Below, one piece after another: positions 36,734-44,359 of a stretch of DNA of 44,359 bases. The translations under genes were made by a program, and so were the position numbers. Under the pieces are notes generated by a model that was given only the letters and a program-made list of their open reading frames with translations, had not been told where the DNA came from and did not search any database. The stretch's first letter is position 1. Every line of letters begins with the position of its first letter. Origin of the DNA: a virus; the IMG/VR virus record IMGVR_UViG_3300048066_000048, positions 1 through 44,359 of that record; one strand, 5' to 3'.

Positions 36734-37243
36734 TCAAATCCAATCAGGTTTACGTTCTGGAGCACGAAGATAGTTGGTAGCTACCCAAGGTTTAGATGCA
36801 ATATACATTTTGTACTTGCTGTAGATATCAACAGTATCATACTTGAATTCATCAGGACCTGCAAACACAAAAGGTGTATGCATAGTATTGTCTGCTGATG
36901 GTAAGAGATGTGTTGCCTCTAGTAGTGGTCTAGAACAAGAATGAACCTTACCGTATCTGTGTGTGTACTCAGCACACAGAGAAAGACCATGTGTAAGTAA
37001 CCACCATGCATTTTCTAGAGAATCATTTGCCCAGATAGTGCAAGGGTGATTACGGAATGCACCTTTCTCTGTCTTGTATGGTTGACCATCGTTGCGATGT
37101 ATTCTACCATAACTATGACCCCATTCTTCAGAGCAAACAATAGAGAGCATTTGACATGTCTCTAATGGCATCTTGACAATGTGTTTGTCAGGCAAGCACT
37201 GTGCTGAGATAGTGGGATCAGGGTCTGTTACAAAAATATTCAA
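36734..37243 (-). CDS. Conserved phage protein of unknown function
   Basis: The 169-aa protein starts MNIFVTDPDPTISAQCLPDK and continues HIVKMPLETCQMLS, a pattern I know from T4-like phages without an assigned role. It is rich in His, Cys and Trp (for example EEWGHSYGRIH, WANDSLENAWWLLTHG, YGKVHSCSRP), so a metal site is possible. The start is a TTG overlapping the gp45 stop (TTGA). It is encoded between clamp and clamp loader, suggesting a DNA-metabolism role; inference. Confidence 0.75.
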   Translation of the reverse strand: MNIFVTDPDPTISAQCLPDKHIVKMPLETCQMLSIVCSEEWGHSYGRIHRNDGQPYKTEKGAFRNHPCTIWANDSLENAWWLLTHGLSLCAEYTHRYGKVHSCSRPLLEATHLLPSADNTMHTPFVFAGPDEFKYDTVDIYSKYKMYIASKPWVATNYLRAPERKPDWI

Positions 37244-37914
37244 TTAGGTTCAAGGGCAATATAATATGTAAGATCAACATCGTTATTAATCCATTCGGAA
37301 ATTAGATGCTGAGATACTTTAACAGTATAGTCACCTGGTAGGACACGAATGTTTTCAATCTTGAGATCAAGACTAAAGGTGCCAGTGCTAGAACCAGCAA
37401 CGGTGATATCGTAAGTATTGCTGGTATCATTCTCTTTGTCTCTAAGGATGAGTTTGATTTCATCAGAATCTTTTTCTGAATAGAAAGTAAGATCTGGCAA
37501 ACTATAAACAGCAGATGCTTTTTGCAAAGCTACAAGATCATCAGAGGAAAGATTAAACTCTACATCAGAACCAGGAAACTTTACATTTTTTTCTGGTGCA
37601 GACTTGAGCGTAATCTCAGGGTCAGAGAAATAATACTTAGCAGACTGACGACCGCCACGGATAGAAACAAAATCGCTAGATGTGAATTCCAGTTGAGGAT
37701 CGTTAAACAGAGAAATACCGCTAAGGAACTGACTGAGATCATAAATTGCGAAGTCACTAGGAAATACTTCTTCGCCAGTGAATTTTGCCAGAATGTTTTC
37801 TGCATTGCTAATGGTTCGTACTGTGCTCCCTTGACGAAATACGATTGACGAATTGATCGTAGAAAAATTCTTAAGGACATCTAGAGTTTTTCTGGAAAGG
37901 ATAACTTTGCTCAT
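37240..37914 (-). CDS. 45: Sliding clamp gp45
   Basis: The 224-aa protein fits the gp45 clamp: VILSRKTLDVLKNFSTINSS, a VFPSDFAIYDLSQFLSGISL block and the terminal DLTYYIALEPN. It forms a trimeric ring giving gp43 processivity, and in T4 also activates late transcription. It is placed between a DUF3310-like gene and the 169-aa protein with 4-nt overlaps. Confidence 0.94.
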   Translation of the reverse strand: MSKVILSRKTLDVLKNFSTINSSIVFRQGSTVRTISNAENILAKFTGEEVFPSDFAIYDLSQFLSGISLFNDPQLEFTSSDFVSIRGGRQSAKYYFSDPEITLKSAPEKNVKFPGSDVEFNLSSDDLVALQKASAVYSLPDLTFYSEKDSDEIKLILRDKENDTSNTYDITVAGSSTGTFSLDLKIENIRVLPGDYTVKVSQHLISEWINNDVDLTYYIALEPN

Positions 37915-38198
37915 TGAGGATAGGATTCAGTAATGTTTGATTTGTCAGAGAAGTGAAGAAGGAGTAGACCGTAGTGTAAGATCTTAATGATATCACGACG
38001 GGCAGTGCCTTTCTTGTCATAGCGTGAAGCGTACTTGAGGATGTTGCAACGGCAGAATGCCTCAGCGTCTCCACATGCTTCAATCAAGTCTAACGTTTGA
38101 ATGGCATCGTTGCCAGCAGAATAGTGTTGTCCATAGGTTCCTGTAATGTAATCACGTAGCTCTGCTAACAGAGCTTCTTCATTATATTTTAAACTCAT
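37911..38198 (-). CDS. DUF3310-like small protein
   Basis: The 95-aa helical protein has AIQTLDLIEACGDAEAFCRC, NILKYASRYDKKGTARRDII and KILHYGLLLL. This recalls the DUF3310 pattern (an idyieac..g..f..gn.iKY..R...K....DI.K). The ATG at 38198 overlaps the upstream stop as ATGA; a TTG at 38207 is possible. Biochemical role unknown. Confidence 0.75.
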   Translation of the reverse strand: MSLKYNEEALLAELRDYITGTYGQHYSAGNDAIQTLDLIEACGDAEAFCRCNILKYASRYDKKGTARRDIIKILHYGLLLLHFSDKSNITESYPQ

Positions 38199-38377
38199 CG
38201 TTCCCAAATATATTCAATATTATCATGGTAGCATTTAAATACGCTGCCGTCAATCCCCTGCATATAGAGTTCTATACCTTTGCCACCTACAATTTTAGCG
38301 GTACGGCACTGGGTGCCTCGCAAAATTACGAGACGACCCATGTAACCATGGAATTTATCAGAAAGAGACATCGCCAT
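38195..38377 (-). CDS. Small basic protein, beta-barrel-like
   Basis: The 60-aa protein (MAMSLSDKFHGYMGRLVILR...) is mostly beta by pattern: GRLVILRGTQCRTAKIVGGK, IELYMQGIDGSVFKCYHDNI. It could be an SH3-like small barrel. AGGAGG lies 6 nt before the ATG at 38377, inside the CobS-like gene's 3' end (20-nt overlap). Function unknown. Confidence 0.65.
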   Translation of the reverse strand: MAMSLSDKFHGYMGRLVILRGTQCRTAKIVGGKGIELYMQGIDGSVFKCYHDNIEYIWER

Positions 38378-39461
38378 CTTGTTCCTCCTCAGTAGTGTTT
38401 ACATCAGCATCAATCTTATCATACAATTCGATGAATGACTGCTTAGTCTCATCATCAAAACGGTTTACGCAAACCTTGATAGCTTTCATACGATTCTGCC
38501 AGATAGCAAAAGCACGGATGATGTGAACAAGTCTACGAGTAGAGATCACTTCATCGATACCACCATCCCTAAAAGTCTTACGGATAATGTCTGCCCAGTT
38601 GGCAAGGTTGGTGCAGAACTCTTCATCAAGAACACCTAGGTTACCTGCTGCTTTCTGAAGAATTTTAGTTTCAGTAACAGGAGAAGGATACTCTTGCTCA
38701 AAAGTCAAAGCAAATCTCTCAAGGAATGCTTCATTCAATACGTTAGTACCGATGAACCTACCGTCTTCAGATCCCTTACCCTTAGTATTAGCAGTAGCAA
38801 TGATATTAAATCCTGATGCTGGTTTTACATAACGACCAGTCTTCTTAAGGAATACACCTTTGCCTTCTAGAACAGATTGCAAGCAGAGGATTTTGTTAGA
38901 TGCAAGGTCAACTTCATCTAGAAGCAGCACAGCTCCACGTTCCAAAGCTTCGATGACAGGACCATTATGCCAAGCAGTTTCGCCGTTAACAAGACGGAAC
39001 CCACCAATAAGATCGTCCTCGTCAGTTTCAATGGTAATGTTTACCCGAATCAGTTCTCTATTTAGAGCAGCACATGCTTGCTCAACAGAGAAAGTCTTGC
39101 CGTTTCCTGACAATCCAGTAATGAATGTAGGGTAGAACAATTTAGATTGGATAATTTTCTTTACATCAGTAAAGTTACCAAAAGGAATAAAATTAGGATC
39201 CTTGTCAGGAATAAGGTTTTGCTCTAGAGCAGGAATAGCTGCAGGTGCTTGATAAGTTTGCTCAAGTTTTTCTTGAACAGTCAAGTTCCACTTGCCAATA
39301 CCTTGCTTATAAGTTTTGAGTCTCTTTTTAACAGTAGCAAGAGAACAGTTGAAGTGCTCAGATGCTTCAAACAATTGCTTGGTGTTTACCTCAGTACCAA
39401 CTTTGTCAGAAAGGTAAGTAACGAGGTCTTCAGTTGAAACTGGAACAGGAGCGAAAGGCAT
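38358..39461 (-). CDS. cobS: CobS/MoxR-like AAA+ ATPase
   Basis: The 367-aa protein has an N-terminal helical region (1-90) and an AAA+ core with Walker A GLSGNGKT (116-123), Walker B VLLLDEVD (178-185), sensor region IIATANTKGKG and an arginine-finger-type NEAFLERF. Cyanophage versions are usually named CobS for similarity to a cobaltochelatase subunit, but the sequence only supports a MoxR-type ATPase. It lies just downstream of a CobT-like VWA protein, its expected partner. Confidence 0.9.
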   Translation of the reverse strand: MPFAPVPVSTEDLVTYLSDKVGTEVNTKQLFEASEHFNCSLATVKKRLKTYKQGIGKWNLTVQEKLEQTYQAPAAIPALEQNLIPDKDPNFIPFGNFTDVKKIIQSKLFYPTFITGLSGNGKTFSVEQACAALNRELIRVNITIETDEDDLIGGFRLVNGETAWHNGPVIEALERGAVLLLDEVDLASNKILCLQSVLEGKGVFLKKTGRYVKPASGFNIIATANTKGKGSEDGRFIGTNVLNEAFLERFALTFEQEYPSPVTETKILQKAAGNLGVLDEEFCTNLANWADIIRKTFRDGGIDEVISTRRLVHIIRAFAIWQNRMKAIKVCVNRFDDETKQSFIELYDKIDADVNTTEEEQDGDVSF

Positions 39462-39486
39462 GATGTGTTTTGTTGTCTATGAATAT

Positions 39487-39515
39487 AGTATAGGGTATGA
39501 AGGGGTCACTGACGA
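39487..39515 (-). promoter_or_regulatory. Sigma70-like promoter overlapping a hairpin
   Basis: The minus strand has TCGTCA (39515-39510, 4 of 6), a 17-nt spacer and TATACT (39492-39487, 5 of 6). The -35 overlaps the hairpin arm and loop. It would drive the cobS-gp45-gp44 unit. Confidence 0.45.
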
Positions 39516-39519
39516 CCCC
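39498..39519 (-). terminator. Hairpin after the VWA protein gene
   Basis: The minus strand has GGGGTC-GTCAGT-GACCCC (39519-39502), a perfect 6-bp stem, followed by the weak T-tract TTCAT. It lies 15 nt past the stop at 39535. Termination may be partial because the T-tract is poor. Confidence 0.6.
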
Positions 39520-39534
39520 ATGTGTACCAGTTTG

Positions 39535-41715
39535 TCAACTGACATACTCTACGAAAGAGTTGAGTAGTTTTTTGTTAGTAGACTTACTAGCAAGCATCTT
39601 TTTAAATGCACGAGAGATCTCAGTTTTCTTAGCACCAGACTCAACGTTCAACTCTGTATTTTGGTTTAGAGAATTACTACTAATAGCATACAGAGCAGAG
39701 AAAGCTGCAGGGTTAGGAATGATTGCTGATTTTTCTTTCTTCCACTGCTTTTGAATTTCAGTGTACTTTCTAAAGTCAGCATAGCGTCCAACAAAACTAG
39801 ACAACTGACTGCCCTGCAGAATACGGAAACCAATTACATTTACATCAGGGTTACGATCACGAACCTGCTGGATGAAGATATTAGTGATAGTGTCATATTC
39901 AAACTCAGGATAGACACGACCAGTCTGACGATCACGAAGGCAATTACCCCAGTCAATACGAGAAGGACGAATGATAATCTCATCTTTATGTTCGATGTAC
40001 TGCTCTCTACCATAAGCAGATTGACATCCTTCACCATCAGTTAAGATGCAAACATTGACTTTCTGAAGATCATTCTGTTTTTTGAAATGAGGAATGATGT
40101 AATTAAGCAAAACAATCGCTTCATTTAAAGGAGTTCCTGAAAGAGTAACACCAATTGTATTGTGATAACTATTATAATTTTTATAGTAGTTTGCTTCTCT
40201 ATACAAGTTTCTACACATACGCTCATAGTCACGAGAGTTAGAACGAGAAGAAATAAAGTTCATCAAATGAAAACAATGAGGATCAATAAAGAACTCATTC
40301 TTTTTCAATCCGTCCCAACTACGATAGTAAGAGTCATAGTTATCGTCTGGAGTTTCACCTGCTATATTTGCCATAGCACGTTTTGCTGCAATCCACTCAT
40401 TAGTGAATGCATAAACTTCAAATGGAATCTGTACTTTCTTACAGAATGCAGTGAGGTTAAGAAGTTGCTTGACAGTTGGCAGTAGCTCATGCTGCATAGA
40501 ACCAGACCAGTCAAGGATAAAAATCAAACCGTGATTCTTACCATCAGGAACAACAGTTACTTTTTTGAAAATGTCTTCGTTATAAAGATAAGTATGTAAC
40601 TTTGAAGTATCAAGCACACCAGTCTTAGATTGACCAGCACGAGCATAAGCGTCAGCAGACTTACGACATTCAAATTCCTTAACAAGATAGTTTACCTCTT
40701 TCTGTGATTGCTTACGAAAATTATGATAGTCACTATCAACATCAGAGTAGACATTAGGATCAGATGCTTGACTGTCGATCCAATCATGAAGGACAGTCCA
40801 ATCTACAAGATGGTTTTCTAGGTTAACGTTTTTAGGGATCTCAATATATGTAGTGCTACGACCGTAATTACGAGAGGAAAGATTTTCTGCTTTCTGATCG
40901 AAAGAACGTTGAGTTGAAGAAGTGTCTCCACCTCCAGAACCATCATCTTCGTCATCATCTTCGTCATACTCTTCATCCTCAATAGAATCTGCATTAGATG
41001 TAGATCCTGCACCACCAAAGTTAGGTTGGATATCAGGTTGATCTTTATCTGAAGATTCTCCAGATGCTTCCTCAGCAGATTCTACTCCTTCTGCATTTTC
41101 ATTTTCTTCAGTTTCTTCCTCATCAGATTGTTCAGGAGAAGCTTGAGGAATATTAGCAACCGTTTCTTCAAACTGCTTACTGAACTCATGTACGTCAACC
41201 GCAATCTGTAAAACTTCTTCAAAAGTTTCTGCGAGATCAGTACGAGCAACAAATAATTTTTCTTCAGTAGAGAAAGGAATAAGTGCATTAGCACCAATCT
41301 TAAAGTGTAGATTGATACGGTCAATCAAACTGAGTTTAGTAAGATCTTCTCCCTGAATATTAAAGAAGTCACGGTCATTTAATTCTTTGTAACCACCAGC
41401 GAATGACTTGCGAAGACCTGGATACTTACGCTTCATTAATTTCTCAATGCGAGCGTCTTCAATTACATTGACAAAATCCTTAGGACAGTCAGCAATGTCT
41501 CTCCAGTCTTTGTTGGGAGTGAATAGTGCATGACCCACTTCGTGACCGACAAGCATATCATACACAGTGTCTGATGCTTTGTCCCAGTTAGGGAGAGTCA
41601 AAATACGACGGTCAACGTCGAAGGAAGCTGTGTAGCACTGCTTATGCTCTACAACAAGATTCTCTGTAGCGAGAAGACGGGCGAGGTTACCTTTGATTTC
41701 TTTGTTGTTTGACAT
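39535..41715 (-). CDS. CobT-like protein with HExxH motif and VWA domain
   Basis: The 726-aa protein has an N-terminal GHEVGHALF zinc-peptidase signature (His58, Glu59, His62) with a matching NVIEDARIEK helix near 83-91 that could supply the third ligand. A very acidic linker follows (about 190-265), then a C-terminal von Willebrand A domain with MIDAS DWSGS (402-406) and a CILTDGEG strand. The layout resembles CobT-type partners of MoxR/CobS ATPases. Cyanophages often list it as a peptidase. Whether it cuts protein is unknown. Confidence 0.85.
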   Translation of the reverse strand: MSNNKEIKGNLARLLATENLVVEHKQCYTASFDVDRRILTLPNWDKASDTVYDMLVGHEVGHALFTPNKDWRDIADCPKDFVNVIEDARIEKLMKRKYPGLRKSFAGGYKELNDRDFFNIQGEDLTKLSLIDRINLHFKIGANALIPFSTEEKLFVARTDLAETFEEVLQIAVDVHEFSKQFEETVANIPQASPEQSDEEETEENENAEGVESAEEASGESSDKDQPDIQPNFGGAGSTSNADSIEDEEYDEDDDEDDGSGGGDTSSTQRSFDQKAENLSSRNYGRSTTYIEIPKNVNLENHLVDWTVLHDWIDSQASDPNVYSDVDSDYHNFRKQSQKEVNYLVKEFECRKSADAYARAGQSKTGVLDTSKLHTYLYNEDIFKKVTVVPDGKNHGLIFILDWSGSMQHELLPTVKQLLNLTAFCKKVQIPFEVYAFTNEWIAAKRAMANIAGETPDDNYDSYYRSWDGLKKNEFFIDPHCFHLMNFISSRSNSRDYERMCRNLYREANYYKNYNSYHNTIGVTLSGTPLNEAIVLLNYIIPHFKKQNDLQKVNVCILTDGEGCQSAYGREQYIEHKDEIIIRPSRIDWGNCLRDRQTGRVYPEFEYDTITNIFIQQVRDRNPDVNVIGFRILQGSQLSSFVGRYADFRKYTEIQKQWKKEKSAIIPNPAAFSALYAISSNSLNQNTELNVESGAKKTEISRAFKKMLASKSTNKKLLNSFVEYVS

Positions 41716-41728
41716 GTGTCTCTGTTGC

Positions 41729-41742
41729 TGATGTATACATCA
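41729..41742. repeat. Perfect 14-bp palindrome
   Basis: TGATGTATACATCA reads the same on both strands, in the 42-nt gap between gp46 and the VWA gene, 14 nt before the ATG at 41715. It could bind a dimeric regulator. No terminator T-tract follows. Confidence 0.55.
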
Positions 41743-41757
41743 TAACAAATAAACAAC

Positions 41758-43503
41758 CTAGCCAACCAGTCCGTGTGTCACTTCGTTAACTGTCACGTTG
41801 AGGGTAGAGTAGTTCTTGACCTTCTCCACAGAGATAGTACGGTCGAACTTATCGTCCATACCCTGCTTGTGACTGATTACAAACACCTTGGTGCTGTCAT
41901 CAAAATTTCTTAGGATCCATCCTAGATCAGATGTACCCGATGTGTCAAGTGATCCATCAAAGATCTCATCTAAAATAAGGAGGTTAGTATCCACGCTATT
42001 CTTAAGCTTAGCAATACTACGCCAAGTGAGCAGAAGAGCGATATCAATACGAGCTTTTTCGCCTTCACTGAAACTATCGTAAGAGAACACATCACGGTAT
42101 CTAGATTTGATTTGCTCCTCAAAGTTCTCGTCTAGGGTAAAATTGACATAAAACTCCATACGTTGTAAGAAATCGTTAATCAACTTATTCATAGTAGGAA
42201 GATAGGTTTTGATGATCCTAGTCTTGATACCATTATCTTTAAGGAGTTGACCCGCTGTTGTAAGAACATCACGATCAGATTTCAAACTAGCTTGTTGTTT
42301 ATTCAAACTCTTTTTGTTTTCAACCAAAAGTTCTAGTTTGTTATACTCTGATTTCTTGTCAACATTATCACTGTTTAATTCTACAATTTCTTCTTCAAGT
42401 GATTCCACTTGTTTACGAATTGTCATCAGTTGAAAATTGGTTTGTGAAATTGTAGTGTTGATATCATTTACTGTAGTAGAAAGTTCAGTAAATTTATTAA
42501 ACCTAGTTTCTTCTTCTCCTATAGCAGAGAGGATATCATTATATCCTACAAGCATTTCATCAACTTTACCCCGACCTTCGTCCAGTTTTAGATTACGAAA
42601 ATCCTCATGTAGGTCTTGTGTACACGTAGGACACACATGGTTGTTCTCAAAGAACTCAAGTTCTTTCTTACATGTGTTCAGTTTATGTGTTACCTTGATC
42701 AAGTATGTGTTCAACTTTTGCAATTTCCCGTTTGATTGCTGGTACTCATGCATTTCTTCATTAAGATTACAGATTTGTTGTGTCAAAAGAGAAACATCTT
42801 CCACACCCTGTAGCTCAGTTTTTTTATATACAGATATCTTTTCTTTCTTGCGATCAATCTCTTCTTGATTTCTCTTTTCTAAAGTAAGCATAGTTTGCTT
42901 TTGCAATTCAATCTTATCTTTTAGAAGATCTAGTTGATAGTTGATGTCACGAACTTCATCATTGTTCTCACGCATCTTATCTTTCAAGAGAACATTCATA
43001 GTAGAGAATACTTGGATATCCAAGATGTCCTCAATAATATCACGACGTTGACCACCAGGCAATTTCATGAATGGGATAAACGTAGAGGATCCCAACACAA
43101 CAATTTGCGTAAATGATTTGTAATTCATCTTGAGCACGTTCTGCTCAAAGTTTTTCTGCTGATCGTTTACAGAACTTTCCTGATTCCACAGTTGTCCATT
43201 ACAATAGATCTCAAACTTATTAGGTTTGATACCACGAATAACTTTATAGTCTAGCTTGCCAATACGAAACTCAATTTCAACTACACAATTTTTTTCATTA
43301 ATACTATTGACTAGAGACCCTTTACTAATCTTACGAAATGGTTTTGCAAACAAAGAAAAAGTAAGAGCATCCAAAATGGTGCTCTTTCCTGCTCCGTTGT
43401 CACCAACGATTAGATTTGTTCTACCTTCTTCTAAATTAATTTCACTAAACACATTACCCGTGGACAAAAAGTTCTTCCAACGGATCTTTTCAAAAATAAT
43501 CAT
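41758..43503 (-). CDS. 46: Recombination endonuclease subunit gp46 (Rad50/SbcC-like)
   Basis: The 581-aa SMC-type ATPase has Walker A GDNGAGKS (34-41), a Q-loop region, long coiled coils, a zinc-hook CPTC (291-294), and the signature SFSEGEKARID with Walker B NLLILDEIFDG. With gp47 it resects DNA ends for UvsX-dependent recombination. It overlaps the DUF3110-like gene by 4 nt. Confidence 0.96.
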   Translation of the reverse strand: MIIFEKIRWKNFLSTGNVFSEINLEEGRTNLIVGDNGAGKSTILDALTFSLFAKPFRKISKGSLVNSINEKNCVVEIEFRIGKLDYKVIRGIKPNKFEIYCNGQLWNQESSVNDQQKNFEQNVLKMNYKSFTQIVVLGSSTFIPFMKLPGGQRRDIIEDILDIQVFSTMNVLLKDKMRENNDEVRDINYQLDLLKDKIELQKQTMLTLEKRNQEEIDRKKEKISVYKKTELQGVEDVSLLTQQICNLNEEMHEYQQSNGKLQKLNTYLIKVTHKLNTCKKELEFFENNHVCPTCTQDLHEDFRNLKLDEGRGKVDEMLVGYNDILSAIGEEETRFNKFTELSTTVNDINTTISQTNFQLMTIRKQVESLEEEIVELNSDNVDKKSEYNKLELLVENKKSLNKQQASLKSDRDVLTTAGQLLKDNGIKTRIIKTYLPTMNKLINDFLQRMEFYVNFTLDENFEEQIKSRYRDVFSYDSFSEGEKARIDIALLLTWRSIAKLKNSVDTNLLILDEIFDGSLDTSGTSDLGWILRNFDDSTKVFVISHKQGMDDKFDRTISVEKVKNYSTLNVTVNEVTHGLVG

Positions 43504-43766
43504 TCTGCAGAATCTTCAGGTGGTATCAAAAAATCGTCAGGCGTGATGATGGAAAATTTTTGACCACGGTCTTGACATGCTCCTATTATAACATGATCTT
43601 CCATTTCCACAACCTGCATTGGAGGATATTCAATATCCTCTTCCATCATCATCAAGTATCTTGCTGCATCATCATTGTCCATAAAGATAGGTATAACCCT
43701 ATCCTCTGCCGCATCAAACACAGAGTATACACCATCTGGATGATTTTCTAATGTTAGAACAAACAT
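43500..43766 (-). CDS. DUF3110-like small protein
   Basis: The 88-aa acidic protein (MFVLTLENHPDGVYSVFDAA...) fits the DUF3110 pattern known from cyanobacteria: a strand with GVYS, IPIFMDNDDAARYLMMMEED, PPMQVVEMEDHVIIGAC and a C-terminal PP. It is placed between gp47 and gp46 with 1- and 4-nt overlaps. A host-derived origin is plausible. Function unknown. Confidence 0.72.
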   Translation of the reverse strand: MFVLTLENHPDGVYSVFDAAEDRVIPIFMDNDDAARYLMMMEEDIEYPPMQVVEMEDHVIIGACQDRGQKFSIITPDDFLIPPEDSAE

Positions 43767-44359
43767 TATGCAACATTGCAGCTTTCAATATATAGTGTTC
43801 TCATCAAGGACTTGAGTTCACTTTTGTCTACGGCAATCTCTACTTCATCAATATATTCATTGAGAAGAGTCATTGTGTCTTTAGTTTCAAGATCTGCATC
43901 TTCGATGTTATCTGCATCAACTAAAGTCTCAACAATTTTTACATCATGAGCACCTACGTTGTAAAGGCGATCAACCAATGTTTCAAACATTTGGTAGTCA
44001 CGTTTTTCTTCAACGATGAGTTTGATGAACTTGTCTTTATAATCAGATACATCTGATTTGTTGTAGTCGGTAGCTGCATCATCATAGAAGATCTTTTCAA
44101 AGATTTCATACGGATTTCTGATAAACTTAAGTCTATCACTTTCAGTATCGTAGATATGGAAACCGCGAGAGTCTTTATAATCATTCCAAAACATCTGATA
44201 GGGGTTACCAAGATACTGGACATTCCCATGCTTTGACTTATGATGAAAATGTCCTGACCATACTCGTTTAAAGTTTTTAAAATCAGAAACTCTAAATCCA
44301 CCATCAAATTTCATGCCAGGTGTAACTTCAAATCCATCACACTCTAGATGACCACACAT
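43766..44359 (-). CDS. 47: Recombination endonuclease subunit gp47 (Mre11/SbcD-like), 5' end beyond window
   Basis: Only the C-terminal 197 residues are in the window and the frame is open to the edge, so the ATG at 44359 is probably internal. The segment VWSGHFHHKSKHGNVQYLGN carries the last metal-binding His pair of the calcineurin-like nuclease, followed by NPYQMFWND and the helical capping and gp46-binding region. It is the nuclease partner of gp46. Confidence 0.92.
   Translation of the reverse strand: MCGHLECDGFEVTPGMKFDGGFRVSDFKNFKRVWSGHFHHKSKHGNVQYLGNPYQMFWNDYKDSRGFHIYDTESDRLKFIRNPYEIFEKIFYDDAATDYNKSDVSDYKDKFIKLIVEEKRDYQMFETLVDRLYNVGAHDVKIVETLVDADNIEDADLETKDTMTLLNEYIDEVEIAVDKSELKSLMRTLYIESCNVA

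Noticed and set aside
38358-39461. Cobalamin biosynthesis role for the CobS-like gene
   Set aside because: No other cobaltochelatase subunit of the CobN type is seen; the motifs only show a MoxR-like AAA+ ATPase.
39533-39538. Exact TTGACA at the stop of the VWA gene as a -35
   Set aside because: No -10-like hexamer lies at 16-18 nt; the downstream pair at 39487-39515 has correct spacing.
1-44359. CRISPR arrays, insertion sequences, integrase or attachment sites
   Set aside because: No direct-repeat/spacer pattern, transposase or integrase motif was seen on either strand; the three tRNAs show no adjoining integrase.

Overview
The window is part of the genome of a T4-like cyanomyovirus (marine Synechococcus/Prochlorococcus phage). 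The T4-type replication and recombination core is present: gp41, gp43, gp44, gp45, gp46, gp47, gp61, gp62, UvsX, RegA and NrdA/NrdB. It is mixed with genes typical of cyanophages: transaldolase TalC, two ferredoxin-dependent bilin reductases (PcyA and PebS), Hsp20, MazG, a CobS-like ATPase, and a DUF3110-like protein. Every gene I can support lies on the minus strand, so transcription runs from high to low coordinates. Genes are tightly packed, many with 1-4 nt start/stop overlaps.

Layout in transcription order. (1) 44359-39535: gp47 (5' end outside the window), a DUF3110-like protein, gp46, and a large HExxH/VWA protein, closed by a hairpin at about 39.51 kb. (2) 39461-32774: a CobS/MoxR-like AAA+ ATPase, small proteins, clamp gp45, clamp loader gp44, a run of tiny genes, a Dam methylase, gp62, RegA and Hsp20, closed by a terminator at 32.71-32.75 kb. 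(3) 32680-28052: three related Sm-like small proteins, DNA polymerase gp43, a 58-aa gene and UvsX, closed by a terminator at 28.02-28.04 kb. (4) 27977-24455: an MvaI/BcnI-like restriction endonuclease, a matching N4-cytosine-type methyltransferase, helicase gp41, MazG and a 66-aa protein, closed by a terminator at 24.44-24.47 kb. (5) 24433-19839: a late-promoter cassette with an unknown protein, a DNA/RNA-ligase-like DUF6267 protein, a nucleotidyltransferase and several charged, scaffold-like proteins, closed by a terminator at 19.82 kb. (6) 19767-10541: a virion Ig-like protein, DUF7207, charged and coiled-coil proteins, primase gp61, NrdA, NrdB, PebS, PcyA, a GIY-YIG nuclease, a SleB-like hydrolase and a 2OG oxygenase. 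(7) 10542-7074: three tRNAs (Arg-UCU, Leu-UAG, Val-UAC) behind a strong promoter, two small proteins, TalC, glutaredoxin, a Phd antitoxin, a DUF401-like membrane protein and two small proteins. (8) 6926-1: a 2OG oxygenase, then tail-fibre-like modular proteins and a subtilisin-cupredoxin fusion, each main unit behind a T4-type late promoter.

Two regulatory patterns stand out. First, at three unit boundaries a sigma70-like promoter is interleaved with the terminator of the preceding unit: the -35 element lies in the hairpin and the -10 lies just past the T-tract. Second, exact or 7-of-8 matches to the T4 late motif TATAAATA precede the tail genes and the 19-24 kb cassette; one lies inside a terminator hairpin whose 3' arm carries the ribosome binding site.

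How the genes fit together: the core copies DNA; NrdA/NrdB, glutaredoxin and TalC support deoxynucleotide supply and redirect host carbon flow; PebS and PcyA reduce biliverdin to light-harvesting bilins; the restriction-modification pair and Dam methylate and may cut DNA; the late cassette and tail genes build the particle. Family assignments come from motifs read by eye, with no database search.
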